From positions 22,156 to 86,155 of the forward strand of contig JBMOKT010000017.1 in NCBI GenBank assembly GCA_049323895.1: a stretch of 64,000 bases of DNA, given 5' to 3'. Each line of letters begins with the position of its first letter. Position 1 is the stretch's first letter. This DNA is from JBMOKT01 sp049323895 (lineage in GTDB: Bacteria; Bacillota; Peptococcia; Peptococcales; BICA1-8). The position numbers and the translations under genes are program-made. The notes under the pieces are model-generated. The model was given only the letters and a program-made list of their open reading frames with translations, had not been told where the DNA came from and ran no database searches. Shown here in pieces: positions 50,747 through 59,940 of this stretch.

Positions 50747-52072
50747 TTATAATCCTTTTTCGATAAGTTTACAAGGCAAAAAATTGGCATTTTCTAAATT
50801 ACTATCCGACTTCATACTGTAACATTTTTGCAGAAAAAGTTTATATTCACTGACAGCTACCTCTTGGGCCAGAAGAGTACGCCTGTTAATTTCTTCATAA
50901 TTTATTAATAACAAGTCAACTACATTTTTATCCAACGCCATATTATCAACCATTTTTTTTAGTATATTTATTACTTGGCTTTTGGGCATACCTTTTCTAT
51001 ATGGCCGGTCTTCCGTCAAAGCTGTAAAGACATCTGCAACAGCCATAATGCGGGAGCCCAAGGAAAGGCTGTCTTCGTTCAAATTAAATGGATAACCGCT
51101 TCCATCCAGTTTTTCATGGTGTAATGATGCCCAATTATTAATTACATTTAATTCTTTGATAGGAAAAAGAGTCCGGTATGTATAAAAAGTATGGGTTTTA
51201 ATAATATTAAATTCGTCTTTTGTCAACTGCCCTGGTTTCTCCAAAATTTCACCAGGCACAGCCAGTTTGCCAATATCATGAAGGAAACCAGCCACTCTCA
51301 TCATCTTTTGTTCTACAATGGAAAAGGATGACAACTGTGCCAGGCTTTCCGCTGCAGAGGCAACACCGCTGGAATGGCGGGCGGTAAAAGCTGACCTGAA
51401 ATCAATAAGATGGGAGAATACTTTGGTAACTGATAACAACTCATCTATGGAAATAGTAAAGTCCCCTAGATTAACCTTGTCTTTTAATATGGGAACAGTA
51501 TAATGGGATGCAGCTTCCAGCCAAATATATACCTTGGGGAGCAAATCCTGAAATAGGTGAACTAAATCAGGCATAAACATTTTGCCTTTTTGTTGGGAAA
51601 TGGTCTGATATATTCTATCCATTTGGTTTAATATATCTTTTTGAGGATTAATCAAAACTGCAATACGATCGGCTAAATGAACTATATAGCTGCCCAGGGG
51701 AATTTCCTGGTTTTCACGGGATTTTTCCCACCAGCAGTGGTGATGCCTAATAATCTCCGCAGCCTTAGCAAAAGGCTGATGTTTGCTAAGCAGGAGAAAC
51801 CCATTTATACTATGGTCCGAATCCTTTAATTCAAACTCCAAGGCATCGATTCTTTCCTTTAAAGTTAATCCCCCTATATCATGCAAAGCAGCAGCCAGGA
51901 AAATATCATTTCTTTCTTCCCTGGAAAGTCCCAATTCTTCTGCAAAGCAGTAGGAAAGATAGGCTACCCGCTTATGGTGGTCAACTAAAGTAGGGCTGAT
52001 TAGATCTACTGTATTAGTAATACTCATTACCAGGTCAAACAAAGGTATATTTAAGTTTTTCATAGAATGCAT
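50747..52072 (-). CDS. Tandem HD / HD-GYP domain phosphodiesterase
   Basis: A 441-residue cytoplasmic protein. The first HD domain (His64-Asp65 in ALHDIGG, then RHHHCW) is less complete. The second (about 225-400) has every HD-GYP mark: HDIGK at 265-269, HHEKLDGSGYP at 318-328 and the upstream His of ARHS. HD-GYP enzymes hydrolyse cyclic di-GMP. GGAG precedes the ATG. It starts 34 bp after the GGDEF gene and ends 37 bp before the RLAN gene, so all four form one operon. Confidence 0.9.
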   Translation of the reverse strand: MHSMKNLNIPLFDLVMSITNTVDLISPTLVDHHKRVAYLSYCFAEELGLSREERNDIFLAAALHDIGGLTLKERIDALEFELKDSDHSINGFLLLSKHQPFAKAAEIIRHHHCWWEKSRENQEIPLGSYIVHLADRIAVLINPQKDILNQMDRIYQTISQQKGKMFMPDLVHLFQDLLPKVYIWLEAASHYTVPILKDKVNLGDFTISIDELLSVTKVFSHLIDFRSAFTARHSSGVASAAESLAQLSSFSIVEQKMMRVAGFLHDIGKLAVPGEILEKPGQLTKDEFNIIKTHTFYTYRTLFPIKELNVINNWASLHHEKLDGSGYPFNLNEDSLSLGSRIMAVADVFTALTEDRPYRKGMPKSQVINILKKMVDNMALDKNVVDLLLINYEEINRRTLLAQEVAVSEYKLFLQKCYSMKSDSNLENANFLPCKLIEKGL

Positions 52073-52106
52073 CTAACTCCGTTCTAAACTATATTCAATC
52101 CTTAAA

Positions 52107-52940
52107 CTAGGATACTTCCGATATATTTATTGAATTCTTACCGCTGTCTTTTGCCGAATACATTACCCTGTCAGCTGTCTTTACAAGCTCATTAACATCA
52201 TTAGGTGCAGTGTTATATACTACTACACCAATACTGAAAGTAATAAACCAGACATTTTGTTTCATGGCATTTAATAAATCCTGCTGTATCCTTTTGAGAA
52301 TCAGTTCAGCTTGTTGGCAGCCGCTTTCGGGCATTAGTATTGCAAACTCATCCCCTCCTAATCTGGCAACAAGATCTGTTTTTCTAATATTTTTCTCAAT
52401 AACTGAGCCTACTACCGTTAATACCCTATCTCCTACCTCGTGACCTAAAATATCATTCACTGCTTTAAAATTATCTAAATCAAGATAAGCAACTGACAGG
52501 GGACGCTTATTCCTGCGCAAACGTTCCATTTCCACTTCTGCCCGCTCATAGAAAGCCCTCCGGTTCGCAATCCCAGTTAAGGAATCCTCCCGGGCAAAGT
52601 TTTTTTCTGAATCCAAAGTACTTCTTAGCATATACAAAGCTAAAACAATAATCATCAGAAAGGAAAATCTTAAGGCGGAGTTGATATAGAAAATACCTGA
52701 AGAGAAATTTTCAGGAATTAAGAAGATTTCAATAACGGTCCAAATTATTCCGCTTAAAATTGACATAAATAGACCCGCACCTTCACCCACATACCAAGTA
52801 ACGTAAGAGATAGGAATAAAGTAAAAATAGGAGAAATGGATATCTTTTCCTAGAAAAAAGTCAATAGTGGCAATAAATAGTATTTGCACAAGCCCGGTGC
52901 TAACATAAAATTTATTTGTATGAATACTGTTCGGATTCAA
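52107..52940 (-). CDS. Membrane diguanylate cyclase (GGDEF)
   Basis: A 277-residue protein with about four membrane segments in the first 105 residues and a GGDEF domain from about 115. The catalytic GGDEF is at 195-199 (ARLGGDEFAIL), and RKTD at 186-189 is an inhibitory RxxD site five residues before it, so product inhibition is expected. It makes cyclic di-GMP. TTG start after AAGGG. First gene of the operon with the HD-GYP protein and the ATP-grasp pair. Confidence 0.92.
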   Translation of the reverse strand: MNPNSIHTNKFYVSTGLVQILFIATIDFFLGKDIHFSYFYFIPISYVTWYVGEGAGLFMSILSGIIWTVIEIFLIPENFSSGIFYINSALRFSFLMIIVLALYMLRSTLDSEKNFAREDSLTGIANRRAFYERAEVEMERLRRNKRPLSVAYLDLDNFKAVNDILGHEVGDRVLTVVGSVIEKNIRKTDLVARLGGDEFAILMPESGCQQAELILKRIQQDLLNAMKQNVWFITFSIGVVVYNTAPNDVNELVKTADRVMYSAKDSGKNSINISEVS

Positions 52941-52994
52941 TTTATTCCCTTCCTTCTACTTACATACCCTTCTCTACCAATAATTTCATTTACA

Positions 52995-53070
52995 AATTAG
53001 AAAACAGGGCTTACACCGAACCTATGGCAACCGCGGAAGCCGATGTTGTACTTATATTTATTACCTTGCA
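52995..53070 (+). repeat. Dispersed ACGGCTTGCGCC repeat, copy C (long form)
   Basis: AATTAGAAAACAGGGCTTAC, then CGAACCTATGGCAACCGCGG, AAGCCGATGTTGTACTTAT and ATTTATTACC. It matches copy D in reverse complement along about 70 bp. It lies 33 bp past the terminator of the GH18 gene. Confidence 0.7.
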
Positions 53071-53098
53071 AAAATTATACTTTCTAAATAAGTATAAA

Positions 53099-53123
53099 AA
53101 ATCCTGCTTTCGCAGGATTTTTT
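53099..53123 (-). terminator. Terminator after the GH18 gene
   Basis: Stem AAATCCTGC/GCAGGATTT with a TTTC loop and flanking T/A runs. Confidence 0.8.
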
Positions 53124-53137
53124 ATTTTTTCAATTGT

Positions 53138-54817
53138 CTATCGTTTATTAATAAAATCAGTTATAACAGGCCAAAAGCCCTCCCGCTCAAAACCCCTCCG
53201 CCAACCGGAAATACCCGCCAAATGGTATTTTTTCATTAAATTTATCCTTTGCTCCATAGAAAACTCGTCTTCCAGCCATATGCTGTATTTAACCCCATCC
53301 TTTTCAAGTTCCACATAGTTTTGACCAGTCAGGGGATCCTGAATCGGCTGGAGTTTGTTTTCTTTAACCCAGGCTTCAGCCCTTGTCATAGAAATGGCTT
53401 TGGAGGTCAATTTCCTGTTGCCCTTTTCATCTGTACTCTCTTCCCAGAGCCTGGTGTAAAAGGGCACGCCTAAAATAATCTTCTCATTTGGTATCTCTTT
53501 CAATATTTGACGTAAGCCTTCCTCAACCCAGGGCAGGGAGGCAACTGAACCTGGATAATTGCTGAAAGTACCATGTTCATCGTAGGCCATTACTGTCACA
53601 TAATCCACTATTTCACCCAGGCTTTGGCGGTCATAGCACATAGACCAGTTTTCACTACGGGAAATAAAGGTGACATTTACTGAAATGGAGCGGTCCTTCT
53701 CATGGAGAAGGGGTGCCAGTTCCCTGACAAATTGAACATAACCTTCTTTGTCTTTTAAATACATGTTTTCAAAATCCAGATTGATGCCATCCAGTTGATA
53801 GAGATCAACATAAGTAAGTAATTGTTTAATGACCTTAATCCGCAATTCCGGACTGGACAGGAATTGATGGGTTAAATCTTTGTCAAAACTATTATCAAAT
53901 AAGCCCCACACCTGGCGTCCTGTTTCATGAGCCCATTGCACATACCTTACGTCACCCTGATTTTTTACTAAACCATCCTTTTCCAGGCTAAACCATGTCG
54001 GTGATACAACATGTAGCCCGGAAAGGTTGGGCAAATTTTTAGGATCTACCGTCTTCCCCCATGCCCCTTCCCAAGTCATTATAATTTTTTCTCCTAAGGG
54101 GTTCCAAGGCTGGTAGTATTCCCTTGCAATTTCTGCTGTTTTTATTCCTGTCAGCCGTACCATTTTTTTGTCAAGGTAACCCATTTGTCCACTGATAGTT
54201 TCCACCCAGTAGTGACCATTTTCTTCCCGCATAATATAAACATTTTCCCCTTGGCTTATTTCCTCCAGCCAGGGGGATCTATCCGCAGGATTTTGCCGCA
54301 GTTTTCCTGCAGTCAGGACAGTGCCCTCAGTTAAAGGGACCTGAAAATTATGAATTATTGCTACCGATTGTTCCTGCAGATATTGTATATTCAACTGGTA
54401 ATATTCATCCAGGGGCTCCGCGGGCAGATAAATATTGCCCTGGTTTTTTACCACAGGGTAGCTGAAGGGATATGGCTCAAGATTCAGCATCCCCTCCCTT
54501 TTTCCCAAGGGAAGGTGGTACACCTCATTGGGTGTTGTAATAATTACCCTTTGTCCTTGTTCGTCCCATTGAATATTAGGGTCAATTTTACTCTTGATAA
54601 AAGACAGAGGCAGGTATAACTGCTCCTCGTTCAAGAGGGCTGAATCAACTTTTTCCCCCAAATAGTAAATGTGGATATCTTCCGTTGAATTAAGGGGCAC
54701 CTTCTTCATAGCAGGCAAATAGTAAACAAAAATTATGGCTAAAAGAACAGCGGCCACTACTACATAACCCAATGGGTTTGCTTTTGCTTCATGTACTTTT
54801 TTAATTTCCGTGGACAT
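53138..54817 (-). CDS. Membrane-anchored GH18 glycoside hydrolase (YaaH/spore cortex type)
   Basis: A 559-residue protein. One N-terminal membrane segment (17-35) is followed by a copper-amine-oxidase-N-like region (about 45-160), an SH3-like region (about 165-222) and a GH18 barrel. The catalytic motif DGINLDFE (343-350) has Asp348 and Glu350; the third acid is Asn346, as in YaaH-like enzymes. VMAYDEHG and GVPFYTRLW are also GH18 marks. The group cleaves peptidoglycan glucosaminyl bonds, often in spore germination. AGGGG precedes the ATG. Single gene. Confidence 0.88.
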   Translation of the reverse strand: MSTEIKKVHEAKANPLGYVVVAAVLLAIIFVYYLPAMKKVPLNSTEDIHIYYLGEKVDSALLNEEQLYLPLSFIKSKIDPNIQWDEQGQRVIITTPNEVYHLPLGKREGMLNLEPYPFSYPVVKNQGNIYLPAEPLDEYYQLNIQYLQEQSVAIIHNFQVPLTEGTVLTAGKLRQNPADRSPWLEEISQGENVYIMREENGHYWVETISGQMGYLDKKMVRLTGIKTAEIAREYYQPWNPLGEKIIMTWEGAWGKTVDPKNLPNLSGLHVVSPTWFSLEKDGLVKNQGDVRYVQWAHETGRQVWGLFDNSFDKDLTHQFLSSPELRIKVIKQLLTYVDLYQLDGINLDFENMYLKDKEGYVQFVRELAPLLHEKDRSISVNVTFISRSENWSMCYDRQSLGEIVDYVTVMAYDEHGTFSNYPGSVASLPWVEEGLRQILKEIPNEKIILGVPFYTRLWEESTDEKGNRKLTSKAISMTRAEAWVKENKLQPIQDPLTGQNYVELEKDGVKYSIWLEDEFSMEQRINLMKKYHLAGISGWRRGFEREGFWPVITDFINKR

Positions 54818-54904
54818 ATTTCAACCCCTTATTGCTTTCTTTTTGACTCCTTTGCTTTATTCGCTAATAAGGCATACTATCCTTTTGTTAATTAATGCAA
54901 AAGA

Positions 54905-54929
54905 AAAAGCACCGGGGACAGGTACTTTT
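54905..54929. terminator. Hairpin with CACCGGGGACAGGTAC text
   Basis: AAAAGCACC pairs with GGTACTTTT (one mismatch) around GGGGACA. The ACCGGGGACAGGTAC text resembles dispersed clostridial repeats. It could end the minus-strand transcript of the gene at 55082. Confidence 0.4.
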
Positions 54930-54942
54930 GCTTGTAAATTAC

Positions 54943-54975
54943 AATAAAGGAACGACCCGAGGTCCATTCCTTATT
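54943..54975. terminator. Second hairpin in the same gap
   Basis: AATAAAGGAA pairs with TTCCTTATT, with an inner ACC/GGT. T-runs lie on both sides. It is 107 bp past the gene at 55082, with repeat D between. Confidence 0.4.
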
Positions 54976-55009
54976 TATACATATCAGAAGGTATAAAACC
55001 TCCCAAAAA

Positions 55010-55081
55010 GGTAATAAGCATAAGTGCAACATCGGCTTCCGCAGTCGCCAAAGACTCGGCGCAAGCTATGTTTTCTAATAC
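55010..55081 (-). repeat. Dispersed ACGGCTTGCGCC repeat, copy D (long form, inverted)
   Basis: The reverse complement reads GTATTAGAAAACATAGCTTG, CGCCGAGTCTTTGGCGACTG, CGGAAGCCGATGTTGCACTT, then ATGCTTATTACC. It is the closest partner of copy C and abuts the stop codon of the gene at 55082. Confidence 0.72.
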
Positions 55082-55519
55082 CTATGTTATTTTCATTTTA
55101 CTTAAAACCTCATTAATTTCCTTACGACCTTTCCCAACCTCTTGCAGTTTATCTTGCAATATGGCTTGGGCTGTTTCCAGAAGCTGATCAACAAAGTCCT
55201 GCGCCTCTGCAATAACCTTTTGGGCATTTTCCTCGTACCCATTACATGACTCCTGGTGGTTATTTTCCACTGCTGCTTCCACAGGATTTGTTTCCTTTTG
55301 GCAAGTCAACGCCCCTTCCCCCTTCTCGTAGCTTTCATAAAGCTTTTTCATTTCTTTCATCTCTTTAGGAAGTTTGCTGCGCAATTTGTCAAGATAGTCA
55401 TAAACTATGTCTTTATCCACAATTACCTTATTGCTAAAAGGAATAGCTTTGCTTTCCATAATATATGTTTCTAAATCCATTATAAACTTATATGTTTCTA
55501 TCGCGGATTTGAACTCCAT
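55082..55519 (-). CDS. Small helical (coiled-coil) protein, unknown
   Basis: A 145-residue, charged, mostly helical protein with no membrane segment. It has NKVIVDKDIVYDYLDKLRSK near residue 30 and a C-terminal coiled coil (VIAEAQDFVDQLLETAQAIL, then VGKGRKEINEVLSKM). The C-terminal part is reminiscent of small DivIVA/ATP-synthase-subunit-like stalk proteins, but no family can be named. GGTAGGG precedes the ATG. It is divergent from the ABC importer genes. Confidence 0.7.
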   Translation of the reverse strand: MEFKSAIETYKFIMDLETYIMESKAIPFSNKVIVDKDIVYDYLDKLRSKLPKEMKEMKKLYESYEKGEGALTCQKETNPVEAAVENNHQESCNGYEENAQKVIAEAQDFVDQLLETAQAILQDKLQEVGKGRKEINEVLSKMKIT

Positions 55520-55701
55520 CCCTACCTGCCTCCATTTAAAAGTAGAATATTGTCGAACTATTACTATTTTACTACTTAAAGGAAAAATCAGCTAGTACTG
55601 GTTGGAAAGTGTTTTTATTGAAACAACTGTAACACAAAAGACCTCCCATTAATAATATGTTACGAAACAAAACAATATTTTTAAGGAGGCGACCGTTTGT
55701 A

Positions 55702-56706
55702 ATGAAAAAGTTTATATGTTGGACCTTAATTTTTTTCTTTAGTGTCCTGGCCATGTTTTCTTTTACCGGTTGTGGAGAAGAAAAGTTAACCAAAGTAAAA
55801 TTAAATGAAGTAACCCATTCTGTTTTTTATGCACCCCTTTATGCAGCAATAAATAACGGATTTTTCCAGGAAGAGGGTATAGAACTGGAGCTTACCACCG
55901 GTCAGGGTGCAGACAAAGTAATGACAGCAATCCTCTCCGGCCAAGCCGATATCGGTTTTATGGGACCTGAAGCAACTGTCTACGTATTTAACGAAGGTAA
56001 AGAAGACTATGCAGTGAATTTTGCCCAGCTAACTAAGAGGGATGGCTCCTTCTTGGTTGCCAGGGAACCTGATCCAAATTTCACCTGGGAAAAAGTTAAA
56101 GGAAAAACCATTATCGGTGGACGCAAGGGCGGAATGCCGGAAATGACCCTGGAATATGTGCTGAAAAACAAAGGTATTATGCCCAATAAGGATGTTGAGG
56201 TTTTGACTAATATCCAGTTTGCCTTAATGGCAGGAGCCTTTACCGGAGGAACAGGGGATTATGTCACATTATTCGAGCCCGTGGCAGCAACCCTTGAAAA
56301 ACAAGGTGCGGGCTATGTAGTGGCTTCAGTTGGTCTAGACAGCGGTGAAATACCCTACACAGTCTTTTCCGCCAAGAAAAGCTATCTGGAAAAGAACAAG
56401 GACATAATTCAAAAGTTCACTAATGCTATTTATAGAGGACAAAAGTGGATACAAGAAAAATCCCCCGAAGAAATAGCCAAAGCCATTAAACCTTCTTTTC
56501 CTGATTCGGACGAAGCAGTCTTAACAGCTGTTGCCAAACGTTACAAGGAAATAGATGCCTGGGCTAAAGATCCTTTATTCAGCCCCGAAGCCTTTGAAAG
56601 AATGCAAGATGTGATGGAACTGGCCGGGGAGCTAAATAAAAGGGCTCCTTATGCTAAACTTGTCACTAATAGTTTTGCTGAGGAAGCAAAAAAACTGGCT
56701 AAATAA
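55702..56706 (+). CDS. ABC transporter substrate-binding lipoprotein (NMT1/SsuA type)
   Basis: A 334-residue exported lipoprotein; the signal ends FSFTGC with the anchor Cys. The body has the NMT1/SsuA fold pattern: THSVFYAPLYAAINNGFFQEEG, TTGQGADKVMTAILSGQADIG, then GRKGGMPEM. The family binds nitrate, sulfonates, taurine or pyrimidine thiamine precursors; the ligand here is unknown. ATG 55702 gives a normal signal; AAGGAGG is 12 bp upstream, rather far. First of three genes. Confidence 0.88.
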   Translation: MKKFICWTLIFFFSVLAMFSFTGCGEEKLTKVKLNEVTHSVFYAPLYAAINNGFFQEEGIELELTTGQGADKVMTAILSGQADIGFMGPEATVYVFNEGKEDYAVNFAQLTKRDGSFLVAREPDPNFTWEKVKGKTIIGGRKGGMPEMTLEYVLKNKGIMPNKDVEVLTNIQFALMAGAFTGGTGDYVTLFEPVAATLEKQGAGYVVASVGLDSGEIPYTVFSAKKSYLEKNKDIIQKFTNAIYRGQKWIQEKSPEEIAKAIKPSFPDSDEAVLTAVAKRYKEIDAWAKDPLFSPEAFERMQDVMELAGELNKRAPYAKLVTNSFAEEAKKLAK

Positions 56707-56744
56707 GTCAATCCACATACAGTCTTAAGGGGAGATGATATTTA

Positions 56745-57518
56745 GTGGAGGCTAAACCTTTAGTAACAATTAGAAACATTTCAATGAAATACCAGAGCCC
56801 GGAAGGTGAAATAGAAGCCTTACGAAACGTCTCTCTGGAAATTTTGGAGGGAGAATTCATCAGCATCGTAGGACCAAGCGGCTGCGGCAAATCTACCCTA
56901 TTAAATATTATTGCCGGTCTGATTGAACCTTCCGACGGGGAAATACTTATAAATAATAAAATTGTAAAAAAGCCCACCGGAATGGTGGGCTATATGCCCC
57001 AAAGAGACCAACTGTTTGAATGGAGGAGCATCTGGAAAAACGTAGTCTTAGGCTTAGAAATTCAAGATAAAGTGAATGATACTACAGCCGCATTTGCACA
57101 CAAGCTTTTAAAGGACTATGGACTCGAGGAATTTAAATATAAGTTTCCTAACCAGCTTTCTGGAGGTATGCGCCAAAGGGTAGCCCTTATCCGTACCCTG
57201 GCAATTAATCCGGAAATCCTTCTGCTGGACGAGGCTTTTTCCGCCCTGGATTATCAGACCAGACTGGTAGTAACCGATGAGGTAAAGGAAATAATCAGGA
57301 AGGAAAACAAAACCGCGATTTTAGTAACCCATGACTTGTCTGAAGCAATAAGCATGGCTGACAGGGTTGTGGTTTTAACCCAAAGGCCAGGAACAGTTAA
57401 GAACATTCATAATATCCGATTGACCTGTGATATCCATACGCCTCTAGGCTGCCGGGAAGCACCGGAGTTTAAGGACTACTTTAACAAGATATGGAGGGAG
57501 TTGGATGTCCGTGTCTAA
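56745..57518 (+). CDS. ABC transporter ATP-binding protein (SsuB/TauB type)
   Basis: A 257-residue ATPase with Walker A GPSGCGKST, Q-loop YMPQRDQLFEW, signature LSGGMRQR, Walker B LLLDEAFSALD and the switch His in VTHDLSEAI. GTG start after GGGGAG. It is downstream of the binding protein and overlaps the permease gene by 14 bp. Confidence 0.92.
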   Translation: MEAKPLVTIRNISMKYQSPEGEIEALRNVSLEILEGEFISIVGPSGCGKSTLLNIIAGLIEPSDGEILINNKIVKKPTGMVGYMPQRDQLFEWRSIWKNVVLGLEIQDKVNDTTAAFAHKLLKDYGLEEFKYKFPNQLSGGMRQRVALIRTLAINPEILLLDEAFSALDYQTRLVVTDEVKEIIRKENKTAILVTHDLSEAISMADRVVVLTQRPGTVKNIHNIRLTCDIHTPLGCREAPEFKDYFNKIWRELDVRV

Positions 57519-58326
57519 TCAAAAACAAGTACAGGGTTTCTCACCCGAACATCTAGCCTATTTAAGGGAAAGAAGACAGTACCGTTGGAAGGTCTTGTCA
57601 ACTCAAATACTTTTATTGGCAGGGATAATTGCACTGTGGGAAACAGCCGGTCAGCTTGGCTGGATTGATTCCTTTATTACCAGTCAGCCTACCCGTATAT
57701 GGAAAACCCTAATTAACCTTCATCGGGAAGGTTCTCTATATTACCATATTGGAATTACTGTTTTTGAAACAGTAATTGGTTTTGTATCTGGAACAATTCT
57801 GGGTACAATAATTGCAATTGTATTATGGTGGTCGGATTTTATTTCCGAAGTCCTTGACCCGTACTTAGTAGTATTAAATGCTTTGCCAAAAATTGCATTA
57901 GGACCAATCTTAATTGTATGGATTGGAAATGGGGCACCTGCTATCATTGCAATGGCCCTCTTTATCTCCCTAATTGTTACTATATTAGGGGTATATTCAG
58001 GTTTTTCTCAGGTTGATAAAGATAAGATAAAACTTCTGAAGACCTTTGGAGCAACTAAGTTGCAAATACTTCAAAAAGCCATTTTACCGGCAAGTGTTCC
58101 TACAATTATCTCTGCCCTTAAAATTAATGTAGGCTTATCATGGGTCGGTGTTATTGTTGGTGAATTTTTAGTCTCCAAAGCAGGCTTGGGCTATTTAATA
58201 GTATATGGGGGTCAAGTATTTAAACTGGATTTAGTAATGACTAGTGTGATTATACTTTCAATTGCAGCGGCAATTATGTATAAAGCCATTGTGCTTTTAG
58301 AGCAGTTATTCATGAAGTGGAGGTAA
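57505..58326 (+). CDS. ABC transporter permease (SsuC/TauC type)
   Basis: A 273-residue membrane protein with six or so hydrophobic segments and the coupling motif (TFGATKLQILQKAILPASVPTI) of BPD-type permeases. GGAGGG lies inside the ATPase gene just before the ATG. It completes the importer with the two upstream genes. The next 270 bp to the secreted protein hold no gene or clear signal. Confidence 0.92.
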   Translation: MSVSNQKQVQGFSPEHLAYLRERRQYRWKVLSTQILLLAGIIALWETAGQLGWIDSFITSQPTRIWKTLINLHREGSLYYHIGITVFETVIGFVSGTILGTIIAIVLWWSDFISEVLDPYLVVLNALPKIALGPILIVWIGNGAPAIIAMALFISLIVTILGVYSGFSQVDKDKIKLLKTFGATKLQILQKAILPASVPTIISALKINVGLSWVGVIVGEFLVSKAGLGYLIVYGGQVFKLDLVMTSVIILSIAAAIMYKAIVLLEQLFMKWR

Positions 58327-58596
58327 AACGGCTAAGACCTTTTCAATACTCCGTACCCAGTAACCAGTGCCGATATCTTTATGGTAAGCATGCCATTTTC
58401 GGGATTAACATCAGCCATTTTTTCACCAAGTTTAAAATCAGTTGCCGTATTTCCTTATAATCTAAGTATAAATCAGGAATTCATTTAATTCTGTAAATTA
58501 CTTCAATTTAAATAACTTTGGCAGGATTCTAAATATTCCGCAGCGAATTTAACTATTTTCAAAGCTGTTTATCTATGAAAAATGGAGGGATGGTTA

Positions 58597-59112
58597 ATGG
58601 ATAAAAAGTTAGTCTTTTGCTTATGTGCTTTGCTTGTACTAATCTTCCTTTTAATTCCTGGTACAGTTTTTGCAGCCTTTGATGAGTATGGCTATAATGA
58701 AACAGCCTGTATTTTTAACGGTTCTTTTGAAAACTGGGAAAATTTCGTATACGGCTTACCTTCAGCACCAGTTGATTGGGAAACAAAAAATGTCCAGTTT
58801 TTAGTGAGAAAATGGAGCAAGGATTTTGACCAAGCTATGTTCCACGGGATGCCGTGGAAAGATGGCGCCTGGCAAATGGCTCATTTTTACCAGTATCTAT
58901 CAGGGGAACAGGAAGGTTGGACCTGGAATTGGGACTTTAAAATAGTTTTCTCTGCGGTTCCTGTTGCAGGAGCAATAGATACCGGAGGGAACTTCTGGCT
59001 TATTCAAAGTAAAACCTGGCTTTTAGGTCCACAAGGTGAAGAAATTGAGGTGCCGGATATGTACACCTTAAAAGCAATTCCTCCCTCCTTAGGTGGAGGA
59101 ACATACAGATAA
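58597..59112 (+). CDS. Secreted Trp-rich protein of unknown function
   Basis: A 171-residue protein with a classical signal peptide, cut probably after GTVFA. The mature part of about 145 residues is rich in Trp, Phe and Tyr (EGWTWNWDFK, SFENWENFVYG, FWLIQSKTWLL), which suggests a compact beta fold or carbohydrate contact. It has no cysteine pair and no known motif. GGAGGG is 7 bp before ATG 58597. It is alone between the importer and a bidirectional terminator. The family is not recognised. Confidence 0.7.
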   Translation: MDKKLVFCLCALLVLIFLLIPGTVFAAFDEYGYNETACIFNGSFENWENFVYGLPSAPVDWETKNVQFLVRKWSKDFDQAMFHGMPWKDGAWQMAHFYQYLSGEQEGWTWNWDFKIVFSAVPVAGAIDTGGNFWLIQSKTWLLGPQGEEIEVPDMYTLKAIPPSLGGGTYR

Positions 59113-59272
59113 ATAAGCAATGCTCATTTATGTGTATGTTAGGTAAAGGTAAGCTGCTGGGTTAACATATTGGGACAGGTAAAGGTTAAGAAAATAAGTG
59201 AGCTGCTTTGTTAGTTAGATGTAATTCTTACTGATGCATACTAGCTGAATACAAAAAGTTTAAGATTTATTT

Positions 59273-59304
59273 AAGCCCTACCTTTTTTTAAAAAGACAGG
59301 GCTT
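59273..59304. terminator. Bidirectional terminator
   Basis: Stem AAGCCCT/AGGGCTT enclosing an inner T/A-rich pair, between the secreted protein gene (+) and the LysE-type gene (-). Confidence 0.65.
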
Positions 59305-59319
59305 TTAAATTAAGTTTAA

Positions 59320-59931
59320 TTAAAAAATGCTAGACCAGATGGCATAGACTCCAAAACCGGCAATAACAGTACCTGAGAACCTATTGATAAGTCTTAGGCC
59401 TCCTTCAGTGACTTTATTTTTGACCAAACCAACTCCCTGGCTCAGGATAAACCACCACAAGGCAGAACCCATAAATACCCCTGCAACCAAAGTTGCCGCC
59501 GCAGCATAGCTGCTATCAACCATAGCAACACCCAGACCGGCAAAAACAGCAATATAATATATGATGGCAATAGGATTGGTAATGGCAACAATAAAGGAAG
59601 AAGCAAAAGCAGTCAATAAACCATAGCCTGTTGCTGAAGCGTCATCTACTGCAGGCTTAGTGATAAATATCTTATAGCCTAGATAGATGATAAAGGTTCC
59701 CCCAATAAGACGGAAAATATTTTGCTGACTAACCAGAAAATTAGAAATCATTGTCAAACCAAAGCCTCCTATGGAGGCATAAATTAAATCTGTGACTGCA
59801 GCACCCATTCCTGTCACAAAACCATATAATCTGCCCCCGGCTAAGGTTCTCCTGATGCACAAAACCCCTATGGGACCTACAGGTGCAGCTATTGACAAAC
59901 CAATTATAAATCCTTGCAGCCAAATTTCCAT
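59320..59931 (-). CDS. LysE/RhtB family exporter
   Basis: A 203-residue membrane protein with about six hydrophobic segments. It opens with the family block GFIIGLSIAAPVGPIGVLCIRRTLAGGRLYGF (read in two parts) and has IGGTFIIYLGYKIF and ITNPIAIIYY. LysE-type proteins export amino acids; the substrate is unknown. AAGGTG precedes the ATG. It follows recD2 after a gap filled by repeat cluster 3. Confidence 0.88.
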   Translation of the reverse strand: MEIWLQGFIIGLSIAAPVGPIGVLCIRRTLAGGRLYGFVTGMGAAVTDLIYASIGGFGLTMISNFLVSQQNIFRLIGGTFIIYLGYKIFITKPAVDDASATGYGLLTAFASSFIVAITNPIAIIYYIAVFAGLGVAMVDSSYAAAATLVAGVFMGSALWWFILSQGVGLVKNKVTEGGLRLINRFSGTVIAGFGVYAIWSSIF

Positions 59932-59940
59932 AAAAACACC

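Noticed and set aside
55520..55701. TPP or other riboswitch before the NMT1/SsuA-type importer
   Set aside because: The leader lacks the conserved CTGAGA/ACCTGA elements of TPP riboswitches and any long paired structure.
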